A stretch of DNA of 64,000 nt from Anisodus tanguticus (taxonomy: Eukaryota > Streptophyta > Magnoliopsida > Solanales > Solanaceae): NCBI GenBank assembly GCA_034509755.1, contig CM067539.1:27180501-27244500 (forward strand). Direction: 5' to 3'. Below are positions 1 through 11,543 of this stretch, piece after piece. The first letter of the stretch is position 1. Each line of letters begins with the position of its first letter. A program made the position numbers and the translations under genes. The notes under the pieces are model-generated. The model was given only the letters and a program-made list of their open reading frames with translations, ran no database searches and had not been told where the DNA came from.

Positions 1-780
1 ACTCATGGTACCTATTTTAATTCACTCGTGATGTCTATTTCAAACTCCATGATCCCTAAAGTTGGAATCCTCTATAATTTTAGATTTGAATTTAAAATTC
101 AAACTCCATAAATTGTTCATAGAGTTTCAAACACCAGAAACTTTAAAACTCGATCACTATGTGCTAGATTTAGCTGGTCAAAGGTTTGAAGTCCAACAAA
201 GTGTGTTGGAGTTGTTTCATATTTTTATAGGGATTTTCTCTATCTAAACTTAATTTTTGCCTTAAAAAGTGGTTACTTTCAATAACATTTAAAATTGTAG
301 ATAAACTTTAACTATCGGCTAAAAATTGGCCATTTTACATAATTTTATCTGGGAAATTCGCACAAATGTGCCTTTTTTGGGGTAGTCTTTAATTTTGTCC
401 CTCAAATTGAAATTTTTTCTTTTTTGTCATTCACCTTAAAAAGTTTAGGTTCGAACCCCAACTCAATAAAAAATTTAAAAAACTTAAAATTTACCTGCAA
501 ACTAAGCCTTAAGGCAAAATTTCAAACTCTACATGAAGCCTGCAAAGTATGCCTTATAAGGTAGAGTTTGCATACAAATTCTGCCTTGCGAATCCAAATT
601 CTATCTTGCAATTCTTTTTAAATTTTTTAATTAAGTAGAGTTCGAACTCGAAACTTTAGAATATTTTTAAGTGAAATATAAAAATTAAAAACAAACAATT
701 TGAATGGCAAAAATTAAAGACAGATGCTTTTAAAGGAAACCCGCACAAAAAAAAATGATTTTATCCTATAAGTCAACCTA
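1..780. other. AT-rich non-coding DNA upstream of the S27a gene
   Basis: No recognisable gene, RNA or transposon. A 61-codon open frame at 62-247 has no family features. The tract is AT-rich and contains repeated 'gcctta'-type words around 505-590, which I could not assign to a repeat family. Confidence 0.5.
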
Positions 781-934
781 AGCCCAAAATGCATTTTCAT
801 CTCTATAGGCCCAAGTAGCACAAGAGGCCCGGCCTAATTGCGTCGAAATGAGTATCTAAAACCCTAATAAAGCGTCACATTGCACACTATCATTCCATCA
901 TCTAGAAACCAACCCTAAAGCCGCAGCGGCAAAG
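781..934 (+). promoter_or_regulatory. Ribosomal-protein-type promoter and 5' leader (site II and telo-box motifs)
   Basis: AGCCCA at 781-786 and AGGCCCA at 807-813 are reverse complements of TGGGCT and TGGGCCT, the plant site II element (TGGGCY). A telo-box AAACCCTAA lies at 859-867 and a second AACCCTAA at 911-918, just before the start codon. Site II plus telo-box is the known signature of plant ribosomal-protein and cell-proliferation promoters, which fits the gene that follows. No clear TATA box is seen close to the start. Exact transcription start is unknown. Confidence 0.7.
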
Positions 935-1405
935 ATGCAGATCTTCGTGAAAACCCTAACAGGGAAAACAATAACCCTAGAAGTTGAATCCTCGGACACC
1001 ATCGACAATGTCAAAGCCAAGATCCAAGACAAAGAAGGCATCCCACCAGACCAACAACGTTTAATCTTCGCAGGAAAGCAACTTGAAGACGGCCGTACCC
1101 TAGCCGACTACAACATCCAGAAGGAATCAACACTCCATCTCGTGCTTCGTCTCCGTGGTGGTGCTAAGAAGAGAAAGAAGAAGACTTATACTAAGCCAAA
1201 GAAGATTAAGCATAAGAAGAAGAAGGTTAAGCTTGCTGTGTTGCAGTTTTATAAGGTTGATGATTCTGGTAAAGTGCAGAGGTTGAGAAAAGAGTGTCCT
1301 AATGCTGAGTGTGGTGCTGGTACTTTTATGGCGAATCATTTTGATCGTCATTATTGTGGTAAGTGTGGGTTGACCTATGTTTACAACAAGGCTGGTGGTG
1401 ATTGA
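935..1405 (+). CDS. RPS27A: Ubiquitin-40S ribosomal protein S27a fusion protein
   Basis: A complete, intronless 156-residue frame. Residues 1-76 are ubiquitin (starts MQIFVKTLTGK, ends LRLRGG). Residues 77-156 are ribosomal protein S27a: a lysine-rich basic stretch (about 77-99), then a zinc-binding domain with cysteines at 121, 126, 141 and 144 (CPNAEC ... CGKC). Deubiquitinases cut after Gly76, giving free ubiquitin and S27a, a component of the small ribosomal subunit. Length equals that usual for plant members and the frame is unbroken. The start is fixed by the invariant ubiquitin N-terminus and sits in a plant-like context (aagATGC). Codon use changes sharply at the fusion point: C-ending codons dominate in the ubiquitin half, T- and G-ending codons in the S27a half. 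This is the only host gene in the window that looks fully functional. Confidence 0.97.
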   Translation: MQIFVKTLTGKTITLEVESSDTIDNVKAKIQDKEGIPPDQQRLIFAGKQLEDGRTLADYNIQKESTLHLVLRLRGGAKKRKKKTYTKPKKIKHKKKKVKLAVLQFYKVDDSGKVQRLRKECPNAECGAGTFMANHFDRHYCGKCGLTYVYNKAGGD

Positions 1406-1973
1406 TTATTGTTATGTTTACTTCTGTTTTTATGTTTTTGCTGGACGGTTATTTACAGTTTTTTTGCTATATGGATTTTGGTTTTTGATGTATTTGACGA
1501 CAACCTTGGAGATTGTTGAGTTATATCAGAATTAATAGTTTTTGCTTAATGTTATCATTTGTTTTTGATTATTAATCTTAGATTTATATTCCTAATTATC
1601 TGCTTTATTTGGAAGTGTTCATTGTATCAGCTAATGTGCTGCGATGTAAGGACCTTTTAAGGATACGTATATGCTTTTTAGGAGTTTAAGATGTCACTGT
1701 TTTAGTTACAGTATTTATATTCGGATGTGTTTGAAAATGGACTCGATCAAAAATAGAAAACTTAATCAGTAATGTTAGTAGTTACAGGGTTGTTAAGACT
1801 AATTCAATTAAGTTAAATTTAATTAAGCTATTCAGATTTGCTCTGAATTAGGTTATTTTGAGTCTGGATGCTCAAACTTTTGGCATTTCCTGGATGCTGC
1901 TCCCATTTAATCTCTTACTCGGAAAATGTTCCGTGTATTTCATTTGATTGACTGAATACGGAGGGAGTGTCTT

Positions 1974-2608
1974 TTAGGTCTTGCTACATTTAGTTATTTT
2001 TGAATTGTAGAATGAATATTGAATACTTGCTTATTGCCAGGTCTCAATTTTGTGTCTGTTAGGTCTCAATTTTGTGTCTGTTAGGTCTCAATTTTGTGCG
2101 ACTGTCACAATGATTCTTATTAGCAACGGTGGTGCAAATAACTTATAAAGAGCAGTTAAACCGTTGTTTATAAGAAAATGTTTGTTTTATAAGGAGTAAT
2201 GGAGTACACACAACACTTTTGGTTGCAATCTTTGCAGTCATTTGATTGAAGCCGGTCCTATATTATCAAATGACTGTTTGTTCTCTCAACTTTCAATGAA
2301 GTTAGTCGTATTGCTAGGGATTAGGTTTATTTTCAGGTCTAGAGCACGTTTTGAAACCTTAGAAACTATGGGTGCATCATGTCTTGAGCTTACTTTTGGA
2401 TGCTTTCCTTGGGGGCTGTGGTCAGTCTATGAAAATTGGTCTGGCTTAGCTTTCATTTAATTGGGTACCTCGAGAGTTTGCTGTTCAAGAATTCTTGTTT
2501 AGTCAGTTCATACCATCCCTACAATCCACACATTATGACTGTTTAGGTTTTGCTACATTTAGTTATGCTAGTGTAGAATGAAGTTTGCATATTTGCTTAT
2601 TGCCAAAG
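1974..2608 (+). repeat. Imperfect direct duplication flanking the minisatellite (copies at ends of interval)
   Basis: Copy 1 (about 1974-2042) and copy 2 (about 2541-2608) share the succession tttaggt-ttgctacatttagttat, gtagaatgaa, and ttgcttattgcca with small differences. The copies lie about 570 bp apart and have no visible coding role. Confidence 0.55.
2041..2099 (+). repeat. 22-bp minisatellite, 2.7 copies
   Basis: The unit gtctcaattttgtgtctgtt plus ag is repeated at 2041-2062 and 2063-2084, followed by a partial copy to 2099. The two full units are identical. There are no spacers, so this is not a CRISPR. Confidence 0.9.
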
Positions 2609-2944
2609 CCGATAGAGGTGCTTGTAAAGCTTAAGTTGTGTCACCTCACTTTATGAGTCATCCATGCATTTTGATTTAGGATTACCATTCTGTGTCAATT
2701 GTTCAACGTTAATTGCGATATCTGAGTCACGTAGCAAACAACAAATGTAACTAGTAGCAGGTTCCCGATTTCCCAACCATAAAACGGAAACGTCTAACCA
2801 TTCGTCATCTGTTTTCTGATATTAACCAGTAGTACTTTTTTACTTCATTAGTACCTTTCTATTCAAAGTGAAATTAGATTCATTAGTATTTATATTTACC
2901 ATTTTGTACACAAGTGTTTATAAATAGGAGTATATTTTATTGTA

Positions 2945-3035
2945 AGGGTAAAAATGTCGTTTAACTTTTAATTTATATTTTGATAATTCAACTTTTCAAT
3001 TTAGGGTCTTTCCACTTTTAAAATAATATAGATAT
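2945..3035 (+). repeat. Dispersed repeat, copy A
   Basis: Shares the ordered words gtcgtttaacttttaa, caacttt, gggtctttccacttttaaaata with the copies near 19983 and 30816. Family unknown; probably part of a degraded DNA transposon. Confidence 0.4.
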
Positions 3036-3220
3036 ATGTTACCAGACGAAAAAAGTTTAACATTAATTATTAGAAGATGAAAATTTCCTTCTCAATAATT
3101 AGAATGCACATTATGTAATTTAAATTCATCATTTAATGGGTGGTAATTATAATATTACTATTTAATATTTATTTATGCTAGAAGTTTAATGTTTTATTAC
3201 ATTTTAATTAATTTGCAATA

Positions 3221-3283
3221 AGGGTAAAATCGTAATCCATCTTTGAAGGTTGATATTTTCCACTTTATGTATAACTAGTTTCT
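3221..3283 (+). repeat. Dispersed repeat, copy B (diverged)
   Basis: Shares agggtaaaatcgtaatc, tttccacttt and a terminal actagttt with the copy at 19983-20073. Weak and short. Confidence 0.3.
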
Positions 3284-4362
3284 TGAAATGTGTGTCGCAA
3301 GTTTGTCCAATTCTATAATTCAAATGAATTAACTTAAATAGTTGGTTATGATACTGACTTAAGAATCATGCATAAAAACACAAGCCCAATATATTTCAAA
3401 CCCCCCCCCCCCGCCCCTCTCCCCCGGCAATAAGAGTGGTAGCACTTAAGGAAGCAGATCAACAAAAATAAGATACAGTAAGAGAGTTCTTCAGGCAACA
3501 CAACACATGTGCTTGACCTTGACATTAACACTGAAACTCCAAACTTGATAGAAAGTAGAGGATGTAACCATCATTTTAGTCCATCTTATCAGATCAGAGA
3601 CATTTTTTTTAAAAACAAAATAGGAGAAGAAAAGACTCTTAAAAGGAAGAGCTATTGCAATATAAGAAATTGAAACCCCACGGGAGAAAATTAGAGAACA
3701 TATATTCTACAAGAAAAAATTAATAATAAAGGCAAAACCATATGAAAAATACCATGTGTGATTCTTAACATAAGATAAAATCCCTTATATTATCACCAAT
3801 AAATTATATACTTTCAATCACCTTTATGGTTGAAGCTTCACCTTTCCAAATGTGAAAAAATAAAGGTTAGTAAAATAAAGAAATGGAAAATTTACATAGG
3901 TTGAGTAATTACATAATCAAATGAAGGAAAAGATCTATGACTCTAAAATGACCGTAATTTTTTAATTACTAACGTTTAATATAAATTGATTTAGAATAAG
4001 AATGACGAAAAACTAATAAAATATGTTCAAAATCTTTCTTTTGCTCCACATATGGATCTCTACTAATTTCGGATTCAGGCCATGAAGTTCTTTTGGGAGT
4101 CCTTTCCTACTTTAGGCGATTTCATTCCCAAAGCTTGAACTCAAAATACCTTAAGCATTATTTGGTATTATACCCTGTATAGACAAGTAGTTGGAAAGAG
4201 CAAATTAATAGAAAAAATAATAAAAACTAACAGAACTCATATGAAAAGTAACGAAACATGGATAGAAAAAACATACCCGATTTAATAGGTATAGACAGGT
4301 GTTGTGTATCGGAGATGAAACAGGATGAATTGTTGAATTTGGTTCAACTCATGATTTAACAA

Positions 4363-4530
4363 CAACAAACAACCACAACAACAACATACCCACTGAAATA
4401 CAATAACAACATACCCACTGAAATCCCACAACGTGGGGTCTGAGGAGGGTAGAGTGTACGCAGACTTTACCTCTACTTTGGTAGGTAGAGCGACTGTTTT
4501 CGAGAGACCCTCGGCTCAAGACAGAGCACA
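4363..4530 (-). repeat. LINE 3' tail shared with the SINE-like insertion at 36208-36310
   Basis: On the minus strand the tail runs through ctctaccctcctcagacccc and a terminal TTG-rich stretch. The same order of words occurs in the 103-bp insertion at 36208-36310. Shared 3' tails allow a SINE to use LINE machinery, as is known for several LINE/SINE pairs. Confidence 0.7.
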
Positions 4531-4899
4531 AGCAAAGCAACATCAAAAGCAAAGCAAGAGAAACAGTCAGACCTGGTCAACAAAAAAATTAAAGCGGTAT
4601 GAAAATGCTGGTATCAAAGGCAAATAATCCATGATAGCGCATTCCGAAAAAGTAAGTAGTAGCTAGCGCAGGTAAATAAGTTAAACAAAGTACACTAAAT
4701 GACACATAGCAACAAAAATCAAACTACAGGAGACTATAAAGCAATATTGCGCCTATTAGTATGATTAAGCTGGCCTACAATAATAACACTACAACTACCA
4801 GTTTTCAAGCGTAAGTAGGACTACGCTTGACTACCTACTATCCTTCTACCCTAATCAGTGTCTTCCACAACCCCATATTTAAGGTCATATCCTCAGTAA

Positions 4900-6540
4900 G
4901 TTGCATCTGCGCCATATCCCGTCTAATCACCTGTCCCTAATACTTCTTCGGCCTACCTCTACCCATCATGAACCCGTCCATATCCAACCTCTCACACCTC
5001 CGTACTGGGGCATTTGTGTCTCTCATCTGCACATGCCCAAATCATCTCAACCTCGCTTCCCGCATCTTATCCTCCACCGAGGCCATTCCCACTCTGTCCC
5101 GGATATCATCATTTCTAATCATATCCCTTCTTGTATGCCTGCACATCCATCTCAACATCATCATCTACGCAACTTTCATCTTTTGGATGTGTGAAGTCTT
5201 GACTGGCCAACACTCCGCCCCATACAACATAGTCGGTCTAACCACCGCCCTAAAGAACTTGCCTTTATGTTTTGGTGGCACATTTTTGTCGCATACGACT
5301 CCAGATGCGAGCCTCCATTTCATCCACCCTGCCCCAATACGGTGCGTGACATCATCATTAATCTCTTCATCCCCTTGGATAATAGACCCGAGGTACTTGA
5401 AGTTTCCTTTATTTGGAATGACCTGAGTACCAAGCCTCACCTCCACGTCTGGTTCAACGGCGCTCCCGTTACTGAACTTGCACTCCAAGTATTCTGTCTT
5501 GGTCCTACTCAGCCTGAATCCTTTAGATTACAGAGTCTGTCTCCAAACCTCTAGCTTAGCGTTCACTCCGCTGCGAGTCTTATCAATCAGGACTATGTCG
5601 TCTACGAATAACATACACCATGGCACCTCCCCTTGAATTTATCGTGTCAGTCCATCCATCACCAAGGCAAGTAAGAATGGGATAAGAGATGATCCCTGGT
5701 GCAGCCCCATCATCACTGAATAGTTCTTCGAGTCTCCTCCCACTGTCTGTATCCTGGTCTTGGCTCCATCATACATATTCTTGATCGCCCTAGTGTACGC
5801 CACATGTACACCTCTAGCACTCCAAACATCTCTATAGAACTTTCCTAGGAACTTTGTCGTATGCCTTCTCGAGGTCGATGAAAACCATATGTAAGTCTCT
5901 CTTCCTTTACCTATACTCCTTTACCTATACTGCTCCACCAACCTCCTAATAAGATGAATGACTTCTGTGGTCGAACGCCCCGGTATGAATCCAAACTGGT
6001 TCTCGGAAATAGACACGACTCTTCTCACCCCTCATCTCTACGACCATTTCCCAAACTTTCATAGTGTGGCTTAGCAGCTTGATACCCCTATAGTTGTTGC
6101 AACTCTAGATATCACCTCTGCTATTGTACAACGAGATCATTATACTCCACCTCCATTCGTCAGGCATTCTCGCCGTCTTAAAAATGACGTTAAACAACTC
6201 AGTCATTCACTCCAAACTGTCATGCCTACGCTCTTCCAAAATTCAACTGGATCTCATCAGGACCGATCGCTCGTCCCCTGCGCATCCTGCGAACATCACC
6301 CTTAACCTCCTCAACCTTAATGCTTCTACAATACCCAGAATCTCGGTGCCTACCAGATTGCTCAAGATCTCCCAACACGATATCTCTATCTCCTTTTTCG
6401 TTCAAGAGTTTATGGAAGTAACACTGCCACCTCCGCCTAATATGCGCGTCCTCACCAGTACTTTTCCGTCCTCGTCCTTGATGCACCTCACGTGATCCAA
6501 GTCACGGACCCTCCTCTCCCTCGCCTTGGCTAGTATGTAC
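4900..6540 (-). pseudogene. LINE reverse transcriptase remnant
   Basis: Reading the minus strand from 6486 downward, the first recognisable part is the pre-RT region: a frame at 6226-6486 with VEEVKGDVRRMRRGRAIGPDEI, the conserved EV...L..M..GKA.GPD signature. The catalytic box reads FVDDIVLID near 5580-5610. The frame at 5165-5488 carries the post-palm part (NFKYLGSIIQGD ... GAECWPVK). The C-terminal tail near 4950-5070 carries FGHV and NAPVRRCE, where the expected RWFGHV has a TGA in place of the tryptophan. Several frameshifts separate these blocks. An active RTE protein would nick DNA and reverse-transcribe its own RNA; this copy cannot. No apurinic endonuclease domain is present. Confidence 0.85.
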
Positions 6541-6577
6541 AACTTCCTATCCCCACCTTTCGTTCATGATTTAACAA

Positions 6578-6897
6578 TAAAAAATAAAAATGAAAAACAC
6601 ATTTTTGTTTAATTCAAGCAGCTCATATGGTTCGTCATATCCAAAAAATCTGTTAAACATTAGAAAATCTAGTTACAAAACTAAAAGTGTAACATGTAGG
6701 TGCAGAGTCTGATATTAACTTTAAAAATAAAACACAACAAGCCACCAACACCCACAAAGAACTGCAAGTAATAAAAAAGCAAATGAAAACTCTCGTTGTT
6801 GTTCAACTTCGGTTTTTTCCTCTGCCAGAGCGTATGAATAGCTCTTTACTATAACTCAAGGGAATTGAACCGTTTACAGTAATGGACAAAATTCCAA
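6578..6897. other. Intergenic DNA between LINE and copia element
   Basis: AT-rich, with no coding frame, RNA gene or repeat that I can recognise. Confidence 0.5.
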
Positions 6898-6902
6898 GTA
6901 AT

Positions 6903-7281
6903 TGTTAAAACTCAACCATGATTAGCCATTGATGACATTGGGAGCTTCGAGAACAATGGTGATGATAGGAAGAATAAGAATTGAAATAACAGTGAGAAGA
7001 TTGAGAGAGATGAGATATTTTGGGGAGAATTCTATTCTCTTTCAATTGAATTAATGATCACACTTACAAGATACAAATATATATAATGATTATCTTAGCT
7101 CCTCTACTTCATCGACTAAGAGCACAAAATAACTTAATTCTAACTAACTAACTGCCAGCTCACTAACAACCTCTAACTAATTCTCAACTAATTGCTTCTA
7201 GAAGCTTACCACTAACTAAGCTAGCTGTACAACTAGCATGCTGCATCTACATCATCACACTTCACACTTCACACTTCAACA
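6903..7281 (-). repeat. 3' LTR of the copia element (minus strand)
   Basis: 379 bp, starting with TG at 6903 and ending with CA at 7281 on the plus strand. The adjoining plus-strand sequence cttcccctc is the reverse complement of a GAGGGGAAG polypurine tract, so this is the 3' LTR of a minus-strand element. Confidence 0.93.
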
Positions 7282-7815
7282 CTTCCCCTCAAGTTTGGAA
7301 TGAAAAATATCTTTCAGTCCTAACTTGGATACTAAAATACTGTGTTGATGATGCCCCAAAGCCTTGGTCAAAATATCTACTGGTTGATCTCCACTGGGTA
7401 TATGAGATGTTTTGATCCGTCCTTTTTGTATTCTTTCCCTTATAAAGTGGCAATCTATTTCTACGTGCTTTGTCATTTCATGATACATGGGATTTGAAGC
7501 AATCTGCAAAGCTGCTTTATTATCACAACTTAACATAATTGGCATTTGAACTTCCATATGTAATTCCTTTAACAATCCATTTAACCATACCAACTTTGCA
7601 ACTGTTTGTGCCATGTTTCTGTACTCAGCTTCTGGACACTGTGCTTTGCTTCTTCGCCTTTCAAGAGACCTAGGAAGTCCCCGGTTTTATGCAATATCCA
7701 GTTACTGACCTTCTGGACATGGGACATGCAGCCCAGTCTGAATCACAAAAGGCATGTATTTGTTGATCACCACTACTAGACATCAGTAATCCAAGTCAAG
7801 GCTGCTTCTTGACAT
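7276..7815 (-). pseudogene. Copia RNase H domain remnant
   Basis: The frame at 7276-7614 shows the C-terminal copia RNase H pattern: SCDNKAALQIASNPMYHEMTKHVEIDCHFIRERI, then the PSGDQPVDILTKAL end block. The catalytic-type Asp of CDNKAA is present. The part between 7614 and 7815 belongs to the same domain but lies in other frames, so there are indels. The stop codon falls a few bases inside the LTR, past the polypurine tract. RNase H would remove the RNA strand during reverse transcription. Confidence 0.85.
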
Positions 7816-7816
7816 A

Positions 7817-8824
7817 CTAAATTATATGTAAGGCTGCATCATAGTGAGACTTCTTAGAAGCACTCATGAACTGACTTAAACATTGAACTGCATATAAAAT
7901 ATCAGATCTGGTTATGGCGAGGTACAACAGCTTCCCAACCAACCTCTGATAGCTCCCCCTATCCTCCAATATAGGATCATGTACAACCTTCTTAGCATCT
8001 ATGTCATTATCTGCTTCTTTCTTGGTGCATTCATCATATTCTATACTTGTGAACTTGGCATTTTTCTCCATAGGTGTAGTTTTAGGAATTAAACTAGCCA
8101 TTCCTGCTCCTGAGATCATCTCCAAAGCATATTTTCTTTGTGACATCAAGATACCTTCTTTTGACCTGGCAAATTCTATGCCTAAGAAATATCTGAGTTC
8201 ACCCAAGTCTTTCATTCTGAACTGCTTATGTAAGGCTGCTTTAGCATTCTGAATTTCCTTAAGATCATCAGTTGTTACAAGCAAATCATCTACGTAGACC
8301 AAGATCAAAACAAACTTGCCATTAACAGTCTTAGTGAATAAAGAAAAGTCATGTTTGCTTTGAGTGAAACTAGTGCTTATCAAGGCTTGTGTCAACTTTA
8401 AATTCCATTGTCTAGAAGCTTGTTTAAGACTATAGAGGGATTTGAGTAGTCTACATACTTTAGACTCCCACTGACTACCAAAGCCCTGAGATAGAGTCAT
8501 GTAAACTTCCTCATCAAGGTCTCTATTTAAGAATGCATTATGAACATCCATTTGAAAAATAGGCTAGTTTTTAAGTGAGACAGTAGCAACAACTGTTCTG
8601 ACAGTAGTAAGCTTTGGTACAGGTGAAAAGTGTCATGGAAATCCAAACCCTCTTGTTGAGTATAACCCCTTAGCTACTAGCCTAGCTTTAAATCTTTCCA
8701 CAGTCCCATCAGCATGATACTTGATTTTATAGACCCATTTACAATCTATAGGTGACTTACCTGCAGGCAAATCTACTACCTCCCAAGTATGAGTTTGTTC
8801 TAAAGCATCAATCTCAAGTTGCAT
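7817..8824 (-). pseudogene. Copia reverse transcriptase remnant
   Basis: Two adjacent frames (8633-8824 and 7817-8551) make up a copia RT. The N-terminal part has WEVVDLPAGKSPIDCKWVYKIK and FKARLVAKG. The main part starts MDVHNAFLNRDLDEEVYM and contains the catalytic box LVYVDDLLVT, followed by MKDLGELRYFLGIE. The two aspartates of YVDD are intact. The break between the frames near 8560-8640 is a frameshift with stops, so no complete polyprotein can be made. Confidence 0.9.
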
Positions 8825-9712
8825 AGCTTGTATCCATCTTTAATCTTTGGAAGCTTGTATGAAGGAGGTAGACTCAGTATTAGTAGAAAAATTAACAAGA
8901 AATGATTAGAAGTGAGGTGGAAGATGAGAATATGTGACTAAATGATTAATAGGATAAGGAGTATTAGAGGGAAGATGAGGATGTATCATAGTCAGTAAGA
9001 CAAATAGCAGGCTTAATGGTTCTGCTTGATCTTCTGGATAGTACAACAGAAGGAATAACAGGAGAGGAAGGATGATCAATTATTAGATGATCAGTAGTAG
9101 AAGTAGATGGAACAATAAAAGAATTATAAAAAATTAGTGAAGTTTGGGAAAGAGGTGAACAAGTGGGGAATGGTCAAGCTCAGATGGAATAGGTAAAGCA
9201 GTGGGATCAAGAGTGGAATTGATAGCTGGTGGTATGACAATATCAGTTGTGAAAGAAACATTGGTGTTTGAGGATGATATGGAGGTGTGGAAGGAACATG
9301 TGAAGAATAAGAAATAGGAGGATCAGAAAAATGTTGCAAGGAAGAAGGATGAGCACATGAAGAAACTGTGACTTTGGGTACTTGAAAGGAAAAATATTTT
9401 CCTTGAACACAACATCTGTATTAGTGATGAAAGTATTATTTTCAAGGTTGTAAATGTGGTATCCTTTTTGAGTGTCAGAGTATCCCATGAATACTCCAAG
9501 GATAGATTTAGGGGAGAATTTGTCATGATAATTAGGTTGAGTGGATAACAAAGGCATCATAGAGTTTTCATATGGATGAACTGAGGGGCATGGCCATGAA
9601 ATAGCTCATAGGGAGATTTTCCATGTAAAGTAGAACTAGGAAGTCTTTTTAGTATAGGTAGCTGCCAATAAACAATGACCCTAGAATTTCAAGAGAATGT
9701 GGGCTTGGAATC
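8825..9712 (-). pseudogene. Copia integrase C-terminal part and linker, cut by the gypsy insertion
   Basis: The frame at 9243-9560 includes HDKFSPKSILGVFMGYSDTQKGYHIYNLENNTFITNTDVVFKE, the conserved copia block after the integrase core (K..P....FLGY...QKGY..Y). It is followed by a serine/proline-rich linker with stops. The upstream end of the domain meets the gypsy LTR at 9713 and resumes at 17275. Confidence 0.85.
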
Positions 9713-10392
9713 TGATATGATATCGGGGACCACTCCAAGCTCAAGACCCTTTACTCGGAGTCAAGCCAAGGAACTCCAAATGATGTAAGTGATGTTCATG
9801 CACAAGAGAACCTTAGAAGTCCTTAAAGGGATGCGGACATAAGTATACAACATTTGGTGGATCACGTGGGAGGACGAAGAGCTAAAAGCTGAACTGTCAA
9901 AACCTGCGACGCCATCTGCGGCAGCAAATAATGTCCTACGACACCATATGTGAACTGCAGATGGTGCTGACGGATGATTTTAGCTCCTTTTGGTTATTTC
10001 ATACAAAGTTGAGGGCTTGGTCACTTTTGAGCCAAGTTTGCAATAACCAAGGGTATAAATAAGAGACTTAGCCTTATTTTACCATTAACATATTTTTTAT
10101 GATGAAACTCTTCTGAGAGACTTAGTATTGTAATGATAGAATTAACCCTAGTTCTAGCTTAATTGGTGTAATTGCTTGATTGTTTTAGATCTTAATTTTG
10201 ATTCACACTTGAGTATTGCTCACTAGTGGAATCATTCAAACTTTTATAGATTAGGTGCTTTTGTAGTTCATGTCCTTGAGGTCTTTGATTTAATACATCA
10301 TTGATTGTTTGAAATAACTACTCTTGTGTTTAATCTCCTATCATTTCAATTCCGCATTTGATTCTTAGAGTTCCGCTTTAGGAATCATATCA
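9713..10392 (+). repeat. Gypsy 5' LTR
   Basis: Runs from TGATATGATATC to ggaatcatatca. The next bases, tttagtatcagagc at 10393-10406, resemble the initiator-Met tRNA primer binding site (tggtatcagagc) with changes at its start. Confidence 0.93.
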
Positions 10393-11543
10393 TTTAGTAT
10401 CAGAGCTTATGTTAAAGATTTGTTTCTACAAATTTCAATCCTAGTTCTTCTAATTTTGAAAATCACAAAAATCTGAAAATTCACAAAATTCACAAAAAAT
10501 TGAGTTGTTGTTTGAATTGAGTGTTTCTATTGATAGATTTGAACTCCTAGAGGTTAAATCTACCATATATTAAAAATTCAAGTAAATTGGAGGTGTTTTG
10601 GAGAAATCACCATTGTTGGATTTGAAGCTTTTGAAAAACTTCAATTGGGTCTATTGATTTTGGTGGCCAATTGATTCCAAAAACTATTGGACTTTGTTCT
10701 CTATATCAAGGAGAGGTTAGATATGAAATTTGAGCCAAAGTGGAGTTGATTTGCTACTAGTTGGAATTTTGAATTGTTCTTCTTGTTCTTTGAGGAAGAA
10801 GACCAAGGAAGGGGTGTTTGATTCAAAACCCTAAGGAAAAAGTTGGAAAAGTGTTTTTTGAGCCCCAAAATAGTAAAAATCTAATTCAAGTGGGTCCAAT
10901 TTGTTAAAGGTACAAGGAATATTCAGTAATTGGTCAACCAAACGGATTCCAAGACTCAAATTATGTCATCAACGATTTAATTGAAGGACAGCATCTGCGA
11001 ACCACATCTGCTGTTGTAGATAATATCTGCGGTTTATAGATGAATCGCAATCCGTGACATAAATCTGTCAACCCTTGGACACGGTTTGCGAAATGCAGAA
11101 TACACCCCAAACAGTGACTTCGAAATACAGACACTGCTCAAGCGTAGCCGACCGTGCTTTTTCTAGTTTTGTGATTTTTTTCCAATTCCGAATCTATTTC
11201 TTTTCACTTCATTGATTCTCTAAATTATTTAACATCAAGTAATTATCTATTTGATTGTTAATTAGTTCTTGAGTTCTATTTTTCATTTCGTGCTAATTCT
11301 TTTAAGTTTTTCCGTTTTATTTCGTTGAACTTCTTTAACTCCGTTCGTTAGATTTTAGTCGTACGTCTTTCTATCGAACAAGAATTCATTCCTTCACTAG
11401 GATAATCAAACCTTATGTGATTGGTCGATTGTAGATTCATTACAATCTTGCAATAGCGCTTGAGTGACGCAAGGAGTAAGTAGGCATAAAGAGTGACGTG
11501 AGGACTTTTACTTCTAACTTATTTGTTGCATTTTGTAGGTACA
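10393..11543 (+). other. Gypsy leader (untranslated)
   Basis: About 1.1 kb between the primer site and the first gag codon, with no long frame. It contains several 'catctgcg' words that also occur in the LTRs. Confidence 0.6.

Larger units (their letters stand above)
1406..4348. other. S27a 3' flank and intergenic DNA
   Basis: The first few hundred bases after the stop codon are T-rich and probably hold the S27a 3' UTR. No coding sequence is supported further on. The tract holds a 22-bp minisatellite (2041-2099), an imperfect direct duplication (1974-2042 and 2541-2608), two copies of a dispersed repeat (2945-3035, 3221-3283) and a run of 12 C (3401-3412). A lone Stowaway-like end (acggagggagt) occurs near 1950 without a matching partner. 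Confidence 0.5.
4363..6563 (-). mobile_element. 5'-truncated non-LTR retrotransposon (LINE, RTE type)
   Basis: The element reads on the minus strand. It is bounded by a 14-bp target-site duplication tcatgatttaacaa at 4349-4362 and 6564-6577. The 3' end (low coordinates) finishes in a (TTG)n-like tail, seen on the plus strand as caacaac repeats at 4361-4400. Only the part downstream of the endonuclease domain is present, the usual result of incomplete target-primed reverse transcription. All coding frames are broken, so it is a dead copy. Confidence 0.85.

Noticed and set aside
1940..1965. Stowaway end (acggagggagt)
   Set aside because: No opposite terminal repeat or TA-flanked partner found nearby.
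2041..2099. Repeat array considered as CRISPR-like
   Set aside because: Units are contiguous with no spacers and the genome is a plant nuclear one; it is a minisatellite.
2242..2460. 72-codon plus-strand frame
   Set aside because: No domain, no codon bias and no splice context; likely chance.
4901..5554. Plus-strand frames of 95-152 codons
   Set aside because: They are antisense shadows of the LINE RT, whose minus-strand motifs are clear.
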